From assembly GCA_018398805.1 (NCBI GenBank), contig JAGFBZ010001170.1, positions 521,001 to 585,000 on the forward strand: a stretch of 64,000 bases of DNA. The letters run 5' to 3'. The position numbers and the translations under genes are program-made. The notes below the pieces were generated by a model. That model saw only the letters and a program-made list of their open reading frames with translations. It was not told the DNA's origin and ran no database searches. Shown piece after piece: positions 49,966-60,482 of this stretch (position 1 is the first letter of the stretch; every line of letters starts with the position of its first letter). This stretch comes from Hirundichthys speculiger (Eukaryota > Chordata > Actinopteri > Beloniformes > Exocoetidae).

Positions 49966-51276
49966 TCTTTCCTGATCAGGACCGCAGCGAATGGAAAAAT
50001 ATGACAATAGTACAGACAGCATAAATTAATCACCAAAAAGGGATGCCACTGTAGCATATAAATTTGGGTAAATCTTATTTATAAGTATATACTCTTATTG
50101 TGCTCTAGTGAGGCAGGTAATAGGCAGTTAAACAGTACACTGACCACAACAGAGGTGCAAAGTGGATTTATTCTCCAAGTCATATACAATTCAGAGAGGT
50201 CATTGAACTTACATCACAGACAGGCAGGATGATCAGAAATGACAAATTGCCAATAGGAAACAGTCGTCTTTAAGCATCACATGAAAAACATGGAGACCTT
50301 GAGATAAGTTGTCTAGACGTCTACGTGTCAAAACTTAGCGACTTGATGGAGCTAGAATGATAAATAGAAGTGGTGGCCCTCAACAGACCAGAATCTAGAA
50401 CAAAAGTCATGGACTTATGAATCAGCATTATACAATAAGGCCCCAAAATGCAGTTTTAATATTACAGAGAGCAACAGGAACGCACGACAGAGTTGTGACT
50501 CTTTGTGAGCCTGGCTATAGTGCTGAAAAGAAAACATGGGTTATTTTTATTTTCTTCTATTAATGATGAATAATAAGATGCTCTAGCACTGCAAAGAGCT
50601 CTTTTGTGTCCTATTAAACTATCTTTCCAGGCACGATGGGAGCAGTGGAGATTTCTGGTCTTTCAAACAGGGGAAGGTCATAGTCGGAGTACATCATAAA
50701 ATGTGTCTATTTATTTATATGTAAATTCTGCCCTTCCCTTCCCTTGCCTTCCCTACAGTGAGTGTGATTTATTTACAGTGTAAGAAATGAAGTATTTCGC
50801 TGTAGAAATGCCAACAAATGGTCGCTGCTTGTCATTTGACTTTGTGTGCAAAATCTGTGATGGACTGAAATCGTGCATGAGACTTGACAGTATATACATC
50901 TCGAAAACCTGTCAGTCAAAACTGCATTCCGGTTTTCCTCCAATCACCATGCATCACTACTGCATTCAGCTTTTCCACCAATCACCATGCGAACTGATCA
51001 GTGTTTAGGCCAGCCCAGCCCAACTCACAGCTCCATTCACTCCCAGAGACACTGAGCGTCCGGGGCGGGATAACATTGGCATTTAAGCCGATACCCGTTG
51101 AGTTTTGCAGCAATGAAATAAATGCTCCATGCAGTCCCAGAGACTTTCAGCTTCTACGGGGAAATGCATTGATCAGAAAGCGGTATGGGAATGTACGGAC
51201 AAGTTAACTACTTTCCTTGTGAAGAAGTAGCTGATTCTGAATCAACTCGTCTTCATGTTTAACGTGTTCTAACTAG

Positions 51277-51540
51277 GGCTGGGTAACAATTAAAATTTTT
51301 AATCACGATTAATCGCAATTATTTCCCTGATTAATCACGATTAATCGCACTGTATACGCAAAATCAAATAATGAATTCAAAAGTAGTGTAAAGTGCACTT
51401 TTAAATGTTCTGCTGCCATATGAACTAAATTGCCATAACATTTGTTGTTTAAACACTTTTAACATCAGCACTTGTCAGTAACACATATTTAGTGTAAATC
51501 TCATCTTAAAAAATGTAAAATAAAATAAAGCTTATTGCCA
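51277..51540. repeat. one end of a DNA transposon (AGGGCTGGGTAACAATT type)
   Basis: Begins CTAGGGCTGGGTAACAATTA and continues with repeated AATCACGATTAATCGC units, a start I recall from common fish hAT-like repeats. No matching opposite end was found before the L2 fragment that follows, so it is a truncated copy. Confidence 0.5.
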
Positions 51541-51599
51541 CTGCCAGGGCATTAATGTCAATGTTTTTTTTTTTTTTTTTGACATTATAGGGGAGAGAG

Positions 51600-52620
51600 A
51601 CAGGGGATGCTCACTTTCCCTTGCAGTCTCAGAGGAGTCCCCTCTGGATGGGAGTCTACAGATTTACAAAAGTACCACTTCCTTACCATTTTTGTGTTTT
51701 TTGCTTCAGCGTGCGAATGTGTGAATTATACCAGGGAGCTGAGCTTCTATGGTTAAAGACCCTCTTTTTTTATAGGGGCAACAGAATCCAAGGCTGAATG
51801 TAAAATTATCTGCACTATTGTTGACGAGGCAATCAGTATCTGTAGAGGTAAATTTCAGGTCATCACCCTCATTTGTTCTACCAAAATTCTACCATAAGGA
51901 GACAAGAACCAATGGCTTCCTTCAATTTATTCACAGCATTTTCAGATAAGTATCTGCTGTAATGACACTTTTTATTATCTCTTGTAGTGTCAATAATGTT
52001 GAATTTGAATGTTATTAAATAGTGATCTAAAAGAAGAGGATTCAAGGGCAACACTAAGAAGTGATCAGGATCTATACTGTAGGTGAGGATATGATTAAAA
52101 CAGTGTGTTGGTTCTATCGCTTTTTGTGAGACGCCCACTGATTATAAAAGAAATGTAAAGGCTAATTTAATCTAAAAGTTTATTTAATCCATGTGAATGT
52201 TAAAGTCACCCACTATGACAACTTTATCTGAACTGAGCACTAAAGTAGATAGAAAATCTGAGAGCACAGACGGAAACTCTAGATAAGCACCAGCAGGGGG
52301 ACGGTACACTACCACTAACAAGACTGGCTTTTCCGATTTCCGGCTTGGGAGGGTTAGACTAAGCATGAGGCCTTCGAACGTATTATAATCGCATTTAGGT
52401 TTTTTTTTTTTTACTTGAAAGCTGGAGTTATAGATGGCTGCTACTCCTCCACCTCGGCCTGTGCGTCGGGGAATATGATGATTAATATATCCAGGTGGCG
52501 TGGCCTCATTTAATCTAACATACATACCCATGTTTCTGATAAGCAGAAGACATCACTCTGAGTCTCAATAATTGACTGACAGATTATTGACTAACAGAGA
52601 CTTAGAGCCACGAAATCTTA
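51600..52620 (-). mobile_element. L2-type LINE fragment with endonuclease domain
   Basis: The - strand encodes YVRLNEATPPGYINHHIPRR, then TGRGGGVAAIYNSSF, later VVVYRPPAGAYLEFPSVLSD, then VVIVGDFNIHMD: the apurinic-like endonuclease of L2 LINEs, with the GGGVA and GDFNIH signatures. Further 3' come PTHCFNHILTY, DHFLV and, degraded, APWYNSHIRTLKQKTQKW from the connector before the RT. The RT itself is absent. Frameshifts and stops make it inactive. It complements rather than overlaps the RT fragment at 37.5-39.1 kb. Confidence 0.9.
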
Positions 52621-54592
52621 TATTCAGCAGTCCACATCTAATTTTAAATCTTTTGGCTTTAAATGTCTGACAGTATTTATTTTTATAAGGTTATTTTGGT
52701 TAATGCCTCTATCACGTCACGCTTGGTAGCCTTTTGGAGGACATGGAATCAACACCAGTTCTATATTTCTGATCAGAACCATGTTAGCATTACCAATTAC
52801 ATGATTATTTTCATGATTATTTTATCCTATATTTTATATTATTAATATAGCTGATGATTTTTGGATGTGGATCTCTCATCTCCAGAAGGTAACTTTTTGA
52901 ATTATTAATCCTAAACAGCCTCACTGACAGTGGTTTCTACAGAAGGCCTGCTTTGTATCAAGATAACTGACAAGGTGACTACAAGCACTGGAGTTACTTT
53001 CAAATCAGTTGTGTGTTTTTGTTATGAAACTCTTCAGGCATGTGGCCACAGTATGATGTCAATCAATACGTGCTCTGTTCTGCATCATAGTTCACAGCAT
53101 GTTGGTTGCATCACATGAGCAAATTACTACCATTGTATATCATGGAAAATATTTAAAGACTAATATTGTGACTCAGTTGCACCGATCTTTTAAATGCAAA
53201 TGAAAAAATTATTCTCTTTCAGTCACATCCAAATAATTAAAGAACAATCAAAACTGACAATCAATCAAAACTGCATTTAAACTCAACATGTTACAGTGGT
53301 GCACCTCCCTTAAACTATTCAAAAACAGAAGAAAAGGTTCACTGGTGCTTTGCTTGAAAGTAGAGACAACATACCGTTAGCAGACAGACGCATCTTTAAT
53401 TTTCAGCCTTCCTTTGTATCCTGCAGATACACAGATACTGAAAGTACTTTCCTGAAAACAATGAGGGTGGCAGGTCTTGTGGGTCTGAATCTTGTATCGG
53501 CTGAACAGGGAAGCATCCAGCCCTCATTTGAAAACACATATCCCAGGGCTTCTCCTTGCACTCTGTCAAGGACGTCATAGTGGGTAAAGGAAAACATGGT
53601 TAAAAAAACAAACAAAACAAACAACAGAACTGTTTATTATATGAACAGCTGCACAATAACCTTGGGTGTATTTTTTTTACTTTTCACTTTATGAAGAATT
53701 TCATTTTGATTTCAGCCTTGGATATCTCTCTTTGCTGTCAGCATGCAACCAAATGATCTGAAGTAAAATTGCAGGCAAGTTAGGGGTGAAAGTGGTTTGC
53801 TAATGGAAAGCAAATTGATTTATTTTTTTCATGTCCCCTCTCGTGCTATAATTGTCTTTGCTGAACTTCTTTCCATAGAAGCTCAGTTGAATGAAGATAA
53901 AGTAGTTCTCAGGATTCCAAATGGTGTTCTGTTCCCCCCCTCAGTTTGTTGTTTGTGCAGTTACATATGCTTTATATTGGCAACGGCAGGTGCACATTTT
54001 GTTTCGAAAGCATCAAACATTATAGAAAGCATCAAGCTTTGTTTTTCTTCTTCTTTTAATTTAATTACTTTTCTGGTGTTGATTACATCTTTACGTCAAA
54101 ATACCACACGCTTAAACACCACTAAAACATTGCTCCTTTTAATCCTGAAGTTAAAGGTCTCTTCATAGTTGTTAGTTTGAGGAGGGTTGGACCTGGCCAC
54201 TCAACCTCACAACAACTCCCTCTTCCTCAACGTATGCCTCTTTCTAGAGATCTGTCCACATCGTTGTACTACTCATGCCTGAGGTACAGCAGATACACCA
54301 TGATGTGAAGCTCAGTAAAGATTAAATGTGAGTTTCTATAAGAGGGGGTTCCAGAGTAAAACCTAGGAAGGTTAGATCCGTAACAGGACAGGTTGTCTAC
54401 ATTTACAGTGACTGATCCAGCAGGATCTACTGACCATGCTAACTACCACGCCATACCACATGGCAGTAATGCATCTTTATCACTATTTGCCAACTGCCAA
54501 TGAAGTTGGAAAAAAAAAACTACAAAAAAGAAGAATAGAAGTAAATTAGATTGAAGAAATGAGCATGGAAGGAGAAGAGTTTCTGTTGCTGT

Positions 54593-54676
54593 GTTTGCAT
54601 ATAGAGTGAAGGTGAAGGTGAATGAAGCTTGAGTCTTCTCTTTTTATTGAAATCCACCTTCACTCTATATGCAAAC
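54593..54676. other. perfect 22-bp inverted repeat with 40-nt loop
   Basis: The left arm at 54,593-54,614 begins GTTTGCATATAGAG and the right arm at 54,655-54,676 is its exact reverse complement, with 40 bases between. The left arm runs into a GAAGGTGAAGGTGAA tandem. It would fold as an RNA or DNA hairpin in the camkk1 intron. No transposon ends accompany it. Confidence 0.9.
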
Positions 54677-55035
54677 TGAAAAAGGACTTTGGGTATGTGG
54701 TGATAGCATATAGTATTCAATCCGCGCAGATTCAGAACCGTCCCTTACCCAGCAGTTTTTAAGGGCTGAACTGATGATCCAAACCCAACGTTCCTGAAAA
54801 TTCTCATTGCTAGGCTGTTACACATGATGGAGATTTAATGGCTCCATGAAACTACTCTGGACTCTAGCCATTCAAAACCTGCCTCAAGGTGGGGAGGCTG
54901 AATAATTATTTTCTGTTCTGGGTCTGATATTATCCAGTTTTCTGCATATATGTACAACAACTCACTGAGTGACAGCTTTTCAGATTCAGGCTGCCAAAAA
55001 CAAAGTGACAGGGTTGTGTAATGAAGAGGATTATC

Positions 55036-55118
55036 CTATCTATCTAACTATCTATCGATCGATAGATATACATACATATATACATATAGATATAGATATA
55101 TAGATAGATATATATATG
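55036..55118. repeat. compound TATC/GATA/TA microsatellite
   Basis: Runs of CTATCTATC, then ATCGATCGATAGATA, then ATACATA and TAGATATAGATA units. The switch from TATC to GATA makes the locus partly palindromic around ATCGATCGAT. Confidence 0.85.
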
Positions 55119-56714
55119 CACGCACTCATTGTCAACATGTAATTAATTTATCTTAAGAAAAACTGAGGTTATTGTACTAGATCACACAGTTGCAGTTCCA
55201 TTGCATCATACATGTGTAGAAACTGATACTCATTTAGGTCTCCAACACTTTCATGAGGTTTCCTGGAGAAAATAAAATGAAATGTAAAAGAATTTCAAAC
55301 TTGTTTGAAAGTTGTGAAAATAATTTCCTGAAAGACTATCACCTTCCAATATACCAGCTTATGGACCTAATATAAAGAATTGATATGTGGCATGTCACCA
55401 GAATTGATTGTCTAGTTAGGTGCCAATAAAAACAAAATGGGGTGGGGGGGGTTGTTAATATGAATTTAAAAAAAACACACACACACACATATAAAATGTG
55501 GCCTGTGTTCCTGTTTGAAGGCCATATGATGCAAAAAAGATACGAAGCACTTGCTGAATCTTATCAAAGAACCACAGAGCGAGTTTTGAATGGATGAGGA
55601 CCGTGATGGAGCGCGGCATGTTGATATTACGTCTGTTTTTCATGTGTTCAAAGTATGAAGATAGAAAATATTAAACATGTATCATGTGTATGAGCCTTAA
55701 TTAAGATGTGGATGGGCACAGTATTATAGTTCAGATGCAGAGAGGTGGAAAACATGGTTCAGTCTTTAAAAAAGATGAAAAAGGTAAATATGAAATTATA
55801 TATTAATCATGAAAATTCTCCTGCATACTAGGATGCGTGCTTCTGCAAATAAAGTGTCAGTGCAGCTAAAATGAAAAACCAGAATGCTGCTTCTCCTCTG
55901 CCTCCCACCGCTATCAGGATAAAGCTCATACATGTAGCGGGCTGAATGACGCTGCAGAGGAGAGAACCCGTTTCAACAGACGCATAATCACTAGTTGTGA
56001 AGAGAATTAGCAAAATATGGCAGTTCTGCTTTGTTTTTCCTCAAATGAGTCAGAACTCAAACAATGCATTTCCCCCAGCAGCTGAAAGGCTTCCTTCTGC
56101 ACATTTACAATTTATATCATTCCAAGAACAGTCTTTTGAAATCTGCAAATGGAACGGTACAAATTTTGGTGTGTGTTTGCGCCATATGCAGTTGGGGCTC
56201 TTACATGTGAATCGTTTTACAAAAGGACATTCCTCATCTCATTTAATGTTATGGGGGTTTTGTAGTTTTTTGGGGGGTTTTTTGTAGCCATTTTAACACC
56301 TAAGCACCACAATTTAAGCTAATGATCATCAGATTTCCCCTTGTATAACTGTGATATTAAATTGCTGGTGCTATTATGTTGTTATTTTTAAAAAAAAAAA
56401 AGCTTTGATGCTGTAGAACCGTGTCTGCCCCTGAAGTTATGTTCTGTCACATACATCAAGATGCAGTAAAGACTGGATCTTGGTGCCACGGAAGAAGGTG
56501 GTAAATTTTGTTTTCTTATGAATTAAATGGATAGCTTGGTGGATTTAGCCAACGGTCTGCAAGAAACTTTGGTCCTATGATTTGTGTGGACGCTATGTTG
56601 TAATTTTCTCCTAGGCCTACAAGATCTCAGCACACAACACAAGGAGAACTTGCACAACATCAGAAAGGAGTTAATTTTACTTGTTTGTTTAAGACATTGC
56701 AGTTTATGTAGTTA

Positions 56715-56968
56715 AAACTCCTCATGTGTACAAGACAGTGGTGGGACCCACGATGCTGTATGGTTTAGAGACTGTAGCACTGGGGAAAAGACAGGAAGCA
56801 GGGTTGAAGGTAGCAAAAGATAAAATGTTGAGGTTCTCTTAGGGAGTGATGAGGATGAATCGGATCAATCGGATCAATAATGAGTACATCAGAGGGACAG
56901 TGCATGTTAGATGTTTGTTAGAGAAAATCGAAGAGGCCAGACTAAGATTGTTTGGACATGAATATATC
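56715..56968 (+). mobile_element. RTE-type LINE C-terminal fragment
   Basis: On + the frames read TVVGPTMLYGLETVALGKRQ, then AKDKMLRFS, GVMRMNRIN, NEYIRGTVHVRCLLEKIEEA and RLRLFGHE. This order matches the end of RTE LINE ORF2 (PAMLYGLETVALTKRQE... KMLRFSLGVTRMDRIRNEYIRGT... ARLRWFGH). An in-frame stop and small indels show it is dead. Confidence 0.85.
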
Positions 56969-57975
56969 AGGATGTCCGTCAGCAACCCAGTCTTTTTTTG
57001 TTTAATATGAAACCAGGGTCCTTTGAATCACCATTTCCAGTTCAGGCCACCAAACTAGTTGTTCTGCTTTACTTATTTTTGGCTGTGGCTTCATATGACC
57101 AAACTGCATCAGTTTAGCTCCCCTGGAAAGAAATGTGAAGACTGCTTTTCTGGACCGAAGTGATGGACGAGAGTGACATTGACTTCCATACAGCCATGCC
57201 TCTGGCATTTCACAATATGGTGTTGGATGTTGGCTATGCATATGCAGGAGTGACTGTGACACACCTGGACAAAGTGGAGCACAGGTATTTTTGAAGGTAT
57301 ACATTCCTGACACATGTCAGGAATAGCAGAACACGGCCCATTTACAGAATGTCTCAGAAGTGACATCACACCCAGCTCGGAGTTAAAAACACTCTTGAGT
57401 CCTTGTGGCACATAGATGGATGAGGGGTTGTTCTCCTTGTGCGGTTAGGTCAGGTTCAGTCTGTGTCTCTGTTTTGCTTTTGCAGGTAAAAACCTGGAGC
57501 TGACATAATAGAGAGCTTTGATATTTCTTGTCTGTTCCAATCTGCTGCTGAGTTCATTTTCATTGGAGATGTCGGGGAAAACAAATCCAATAAAATGTTA
57601 TAGATAAACATACACATATTCTACTATATGCAGTACCTTCAGTCTTTATCATGGGTGCATTTTTTTGTTCCAGTCTTCCATCATACATTTCACAGGGATA
57701 CAGTGAGCCATGAGCAAAGGCACAAAGCGTAATTTGCTTTGCAGAGAAGGGACATTTTTTTTCTGACATTTATTAGAATTAATGAGCATATGCATACTGA
57801 TGGTAAGTTGACCCATCTGGCCACCCACATACACAAAGAGATGACATTTCCTATTTCTATCAGGCTGCTGAATTAAACTCCAGCCTTTGGTCTATTTCAG
57901 AGTTTTGATCATTTAACTTGTAAACCCCAGCAGCATAAAGATTTTGTATCAAAATAATATGCCAATGCTTTTACC

Positions 57976-58027
<52 letters not shown>
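57976..58027. repeat. (TG)n(GA)n compound microsatellite
   Basis: About eight TG units followed directly by about 18 GA units. Confidence 0.95.
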
Positions 58028-58030
<3 letters not shown>

Positions 58031-58879
58031 GTGTGTATGTTCATATTGGCAGAGCAAGTATCTTGTTATGAATTTGTTTTGGGGCTTTCCAAATTAATTA
58101 AGTTGTATTTTCTTTTGTGCTTTTAACTGGTGGCCAGTCAGATAAAATATATATCAATGTTAATTGATATAAATAATAGTATACTGCAAAGGAGTAGCGC
58201 ATTTTGCACCTGAAAACACTGGAAGGAGGAGTTTCACAACTACAGCAGAGATCACATTCCCGTAGGACTAGAGGCTGCCTGAGATCCGTGGACCATGGCG
58301 TATCAGGAGGGCAGAACTCACACTCATCCGGGGATTTGCAGATATCTGCCTTTCCAGTATTCCCTGTGCGAACATAGCCTGGAATTTCTTGGGAGGTTCA
58401 GGACATTGACTTTTTTACTATTTACACTTCAGCATCGCAGTAGTACACGACTACACGGCTGTTTGAAGGTAGAAGAACAACAAGCAATCTGTATCGCTTG
58501 TTGCTTTCTTTAACAAAAGTGGTCGTGTGCCACAAAAATGTTTTTAACATTATCCTCTCCTGCCACCTCCGTTACAGTTACATGCACGTTACCAGTTATG
58601 TAAATTAGATGATGATGCCATCTAACATCTTTTAGCCACTTTTAAAACAGCCAGTAGCTTTTCAACACTGGTACTCAGGTAGTTAGAAGCACGTGGAAAT
58701 GTGTTGCCCCAAACATTTTAGTTGTTGGTTTTCAATGAATTATTTTCAGTCCAATTTATTATAAATGCATTATATGAAAACATTTATAATGAACTGAATT
58801 CAATTGGATTATAATTTAACTGAACTGGATTGTGTTCAAATGCACTTGCATTTAACTTTCTCTGTAAAGTACAATGAGG

Positions 58880-59630
58880 TAACTTTATTTGTGATTACAA
58901 TGATCCCTTGCCAATTTGCACTTTAAGTTCCGTGGTTTTAGTTTTTCACAGATTTTTCAGAAATATATAATTAAAAAAATCAAGAAAAAAATTACGGAAA
59001 TTCCGTGAAAATCCACCCCACAGCAGACGAGAGACCGCAGCTGCCAGCGAAGCGTCAAACGATGACTCACAGCCTCCTGTAAGCAACACGAGAAACGCAG
59101 ACGGTCCAGCACTCTAGAATCTGTGCGCTGATTGGCCGAGACGCATCACCCAAGAATCACAGGATGTTGTGCATGTTCTCTCAGCGAATAAATGTTGTGA
59201 GCCAGCCTGGCCCCTTTAAGAAGGTGGCCTTATGGGTAATGGTAGGTGTGTCATGGGACAGCAGAAGAAAACGGGGTCAGATGAAAAGTGGAGTGAGCAT
59301 AAACAGCAGCCCAGCGTGTATAGATTTATATTCTCTGTTAACCGACAGGAGCAGAACAATACAACCTGTGTGATGTTACAAGTTCCTCTGCAGTGACAGA
59401 ATAAAGTGTCTGTTCCATGCAGAGAAAACCAGACCTTTTCTTTTGTTGTTGTTAGCCACTAATTACGAGCCAAAATGAACAGAAAACCAGCGATTTCTTT
59501 ACTACGGTTCAGAGACCAGAGGCTGTGAAGGTAACAGAAAGACCACAGTTGAGCCTTTGTCTTGTTTCGCTGCAGTGCCTCGCTACTTTTTTGTGGTTTT
59601 AAACATATTTTAAACACATTTAGGCTCGGG
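58880..59630. repeat. old dispersed repeat hosting a solo LTR
   Basis: The left part has GATCCCTTGCCAATTTGCAC and GAAATTCCGTGAAAATCC, the right part GCCTCGCTACTTTTTTGTGG. These resemble the CCTCGCCACTTCGCGG families of fish mariner/pogo-like repeats. Clean inverted ends were not established. It is split by the LTR at 59,193-59,536. Confidence 0.4.
59193..59536 (+). mobile_element. solo LTR, family A, copy 2
   Basis: Starts TGTTGTGAGCC and ends GAAGGTAACA, homologous throughout to the - strand copy at 33,107-33,442 (shared GCCAG-CTGGCCC, GACAGGAGC, AGAATAAAGT, GCAGAGAAAACC and CAGAGACCAGAGGC blocks in the same order). Flanks TAAA and GAAA agree at three of four bases. More diverged than copy 1. 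AATAAA lies at 59,400-59,405. Confidence 0.8.
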
Positions 59631-60028
59631 GGGGGGGGGCTCCGGCTCCGGCTCCAGTTAGCGGATTTTGATTTTCGTCTTTCATCTTTCTATACTTGTT
59701 GAAAAACTTCCACATCGAAGACATGTTTCCATGCTCTTTTTGATAAGACACATTAGGATTTCTCAGTGGCCTGTACTGATGCATTTATAGGTTTATTTAT
59801 TTATTTATTTATTTTGGACCAAAACAAAAATGGATTTACTTGCTTTATAACTGTCCAGCCAAAAATTGGTTGAACCTGATCACCAGTAATGTATCTCTAG
59901 CTGAGAGTCATTTTTATGGTTTAATCAACCTGAAAAGGGAACTGAGACTGTTTGAATATTTGCTACTAGCTCTGCTCCACTAATTATGTGCCCCTGAGCT
60001 CACAGCTTCTTTCGCTCTCTCTTTCCAG

Positions 60029-60149
60029 TCGCAGTGAAGCCCTGAACGTTGGGACTGCAGGTTGGTCCAGGCCACGTCGATGCTGCTGGTTACTCCCTGG
60101 TCCTCTCACCATCAACAGCTCCTGCTCCAGTTCTACACCCCCAGGCGCC
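60029..60149 (+). other. camkk1: 5' UTR part of camkk1 exon 2
   Basis: From the acceptor CTCTCTTTCCAG to the start codon. It contains an upstream ATG at 60,080 in another frame, whose 32-codon ORF ends at TGA 60,176-60,178, inside the main coding sequence. The main frame is also open from the acceptor to the ATG, but no in-frame ATG occurs before 60,150. Confidence 0.65.
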
Positions 60150-60482
60150 ATGGCTATGAGCAGCGACCCTGGCTGTGACGGCTTCGAGCCCAACTCTGCC
60201 ATACAGACGAGTAATCTCTCAGACATTATGGCTGTCATGACCACAAAAGACTCTGACGGCTCCACTGCTAATGGAGTGAAGAATGGTAAAGCTCAACAGG
60301 ACGGATCACAAGACAAGAGGATCCAAGCGCCGCGGCCTCACCTTACTGGGAGAAAGCTGTCTCTTCAGGAGAGGGGCTCGTATCCCGCATCAGGCTCTGG
60401 GGGAGGGTACATGCACAGTTCCTTTCGTGCGGCTCACAGGCCCACAGTGGAGTCTAAACGGGTGTCCATATCAGACTCTCAG
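60150..60482 (+). CDS. camkk1: CaMKK1 N-terminal regulatory segment, first coding exon
   Basis: Encodes the first 111 residues of a Ca2+/calmodulin-dependent protein kinase kinase, which phosphorylates CaMKI, CaMKIV and related kinases. ATG 60,150 lies in the strong context GCGCCATGG; Met3 and Met27 are alternatives. The exon starts MAMSSDPGCDGFEPN and ends RPTVESKRVSISDSQ before donor GTGAGG, in phase 0. Diagnostic is the RPHLTGRKLSLQERGSYPAS stretch (residues about 62-81): both human paralogues have RKLSLQER, and its Ser is a known PKA site in mammalian CaMKK1. QERGSY and SISDSQ point to CaMKK1, while RPTVES is shared with CaMKK2. Adjacency to atp2a3 favours camkk1. The kinase domain and calmodulin-binding segment lie beyond the window. 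Confidence 0.85.

Larger units (their letters stand above)
25373..60028 (+). other. camkk1: camkk1 intron 1, 34.6 kb
   Basis: Runs from donor GTGAGT to acceptor CTCTCTTTCCAG. The parts 25,373-31,370, 33,447-36,920, 39,780-45,428, 52,630-54,590, 54,680-56,715 and 57,000-58,880 hold no gene I can support. Near 25,812-25,870 there is a GGGCCGCTCCTGGCTTTTAG-type sequence resembling one end of a fish DNA transposon. The recognisable transposon copies are listed separately. Confidence 0.55.

Noticed and set aside
53797..54168. 123-codon + frame
   Set aside because: Phe/Ser/Leu-rich translation of T-rich intron sequence without homology.
55036..55118. Alternating TATC/GATA blocks considered as a CRISPR-like or regulatory array
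   Set aside because: Simple microsatellite; no unique spacers between units.
57002..57411. Overlapping 103- and 100-codon - frames
   Set aside because: His/Cys spacing does not form a regular zinc-finger pattern; no family recognised and it lies beside LINE debris.
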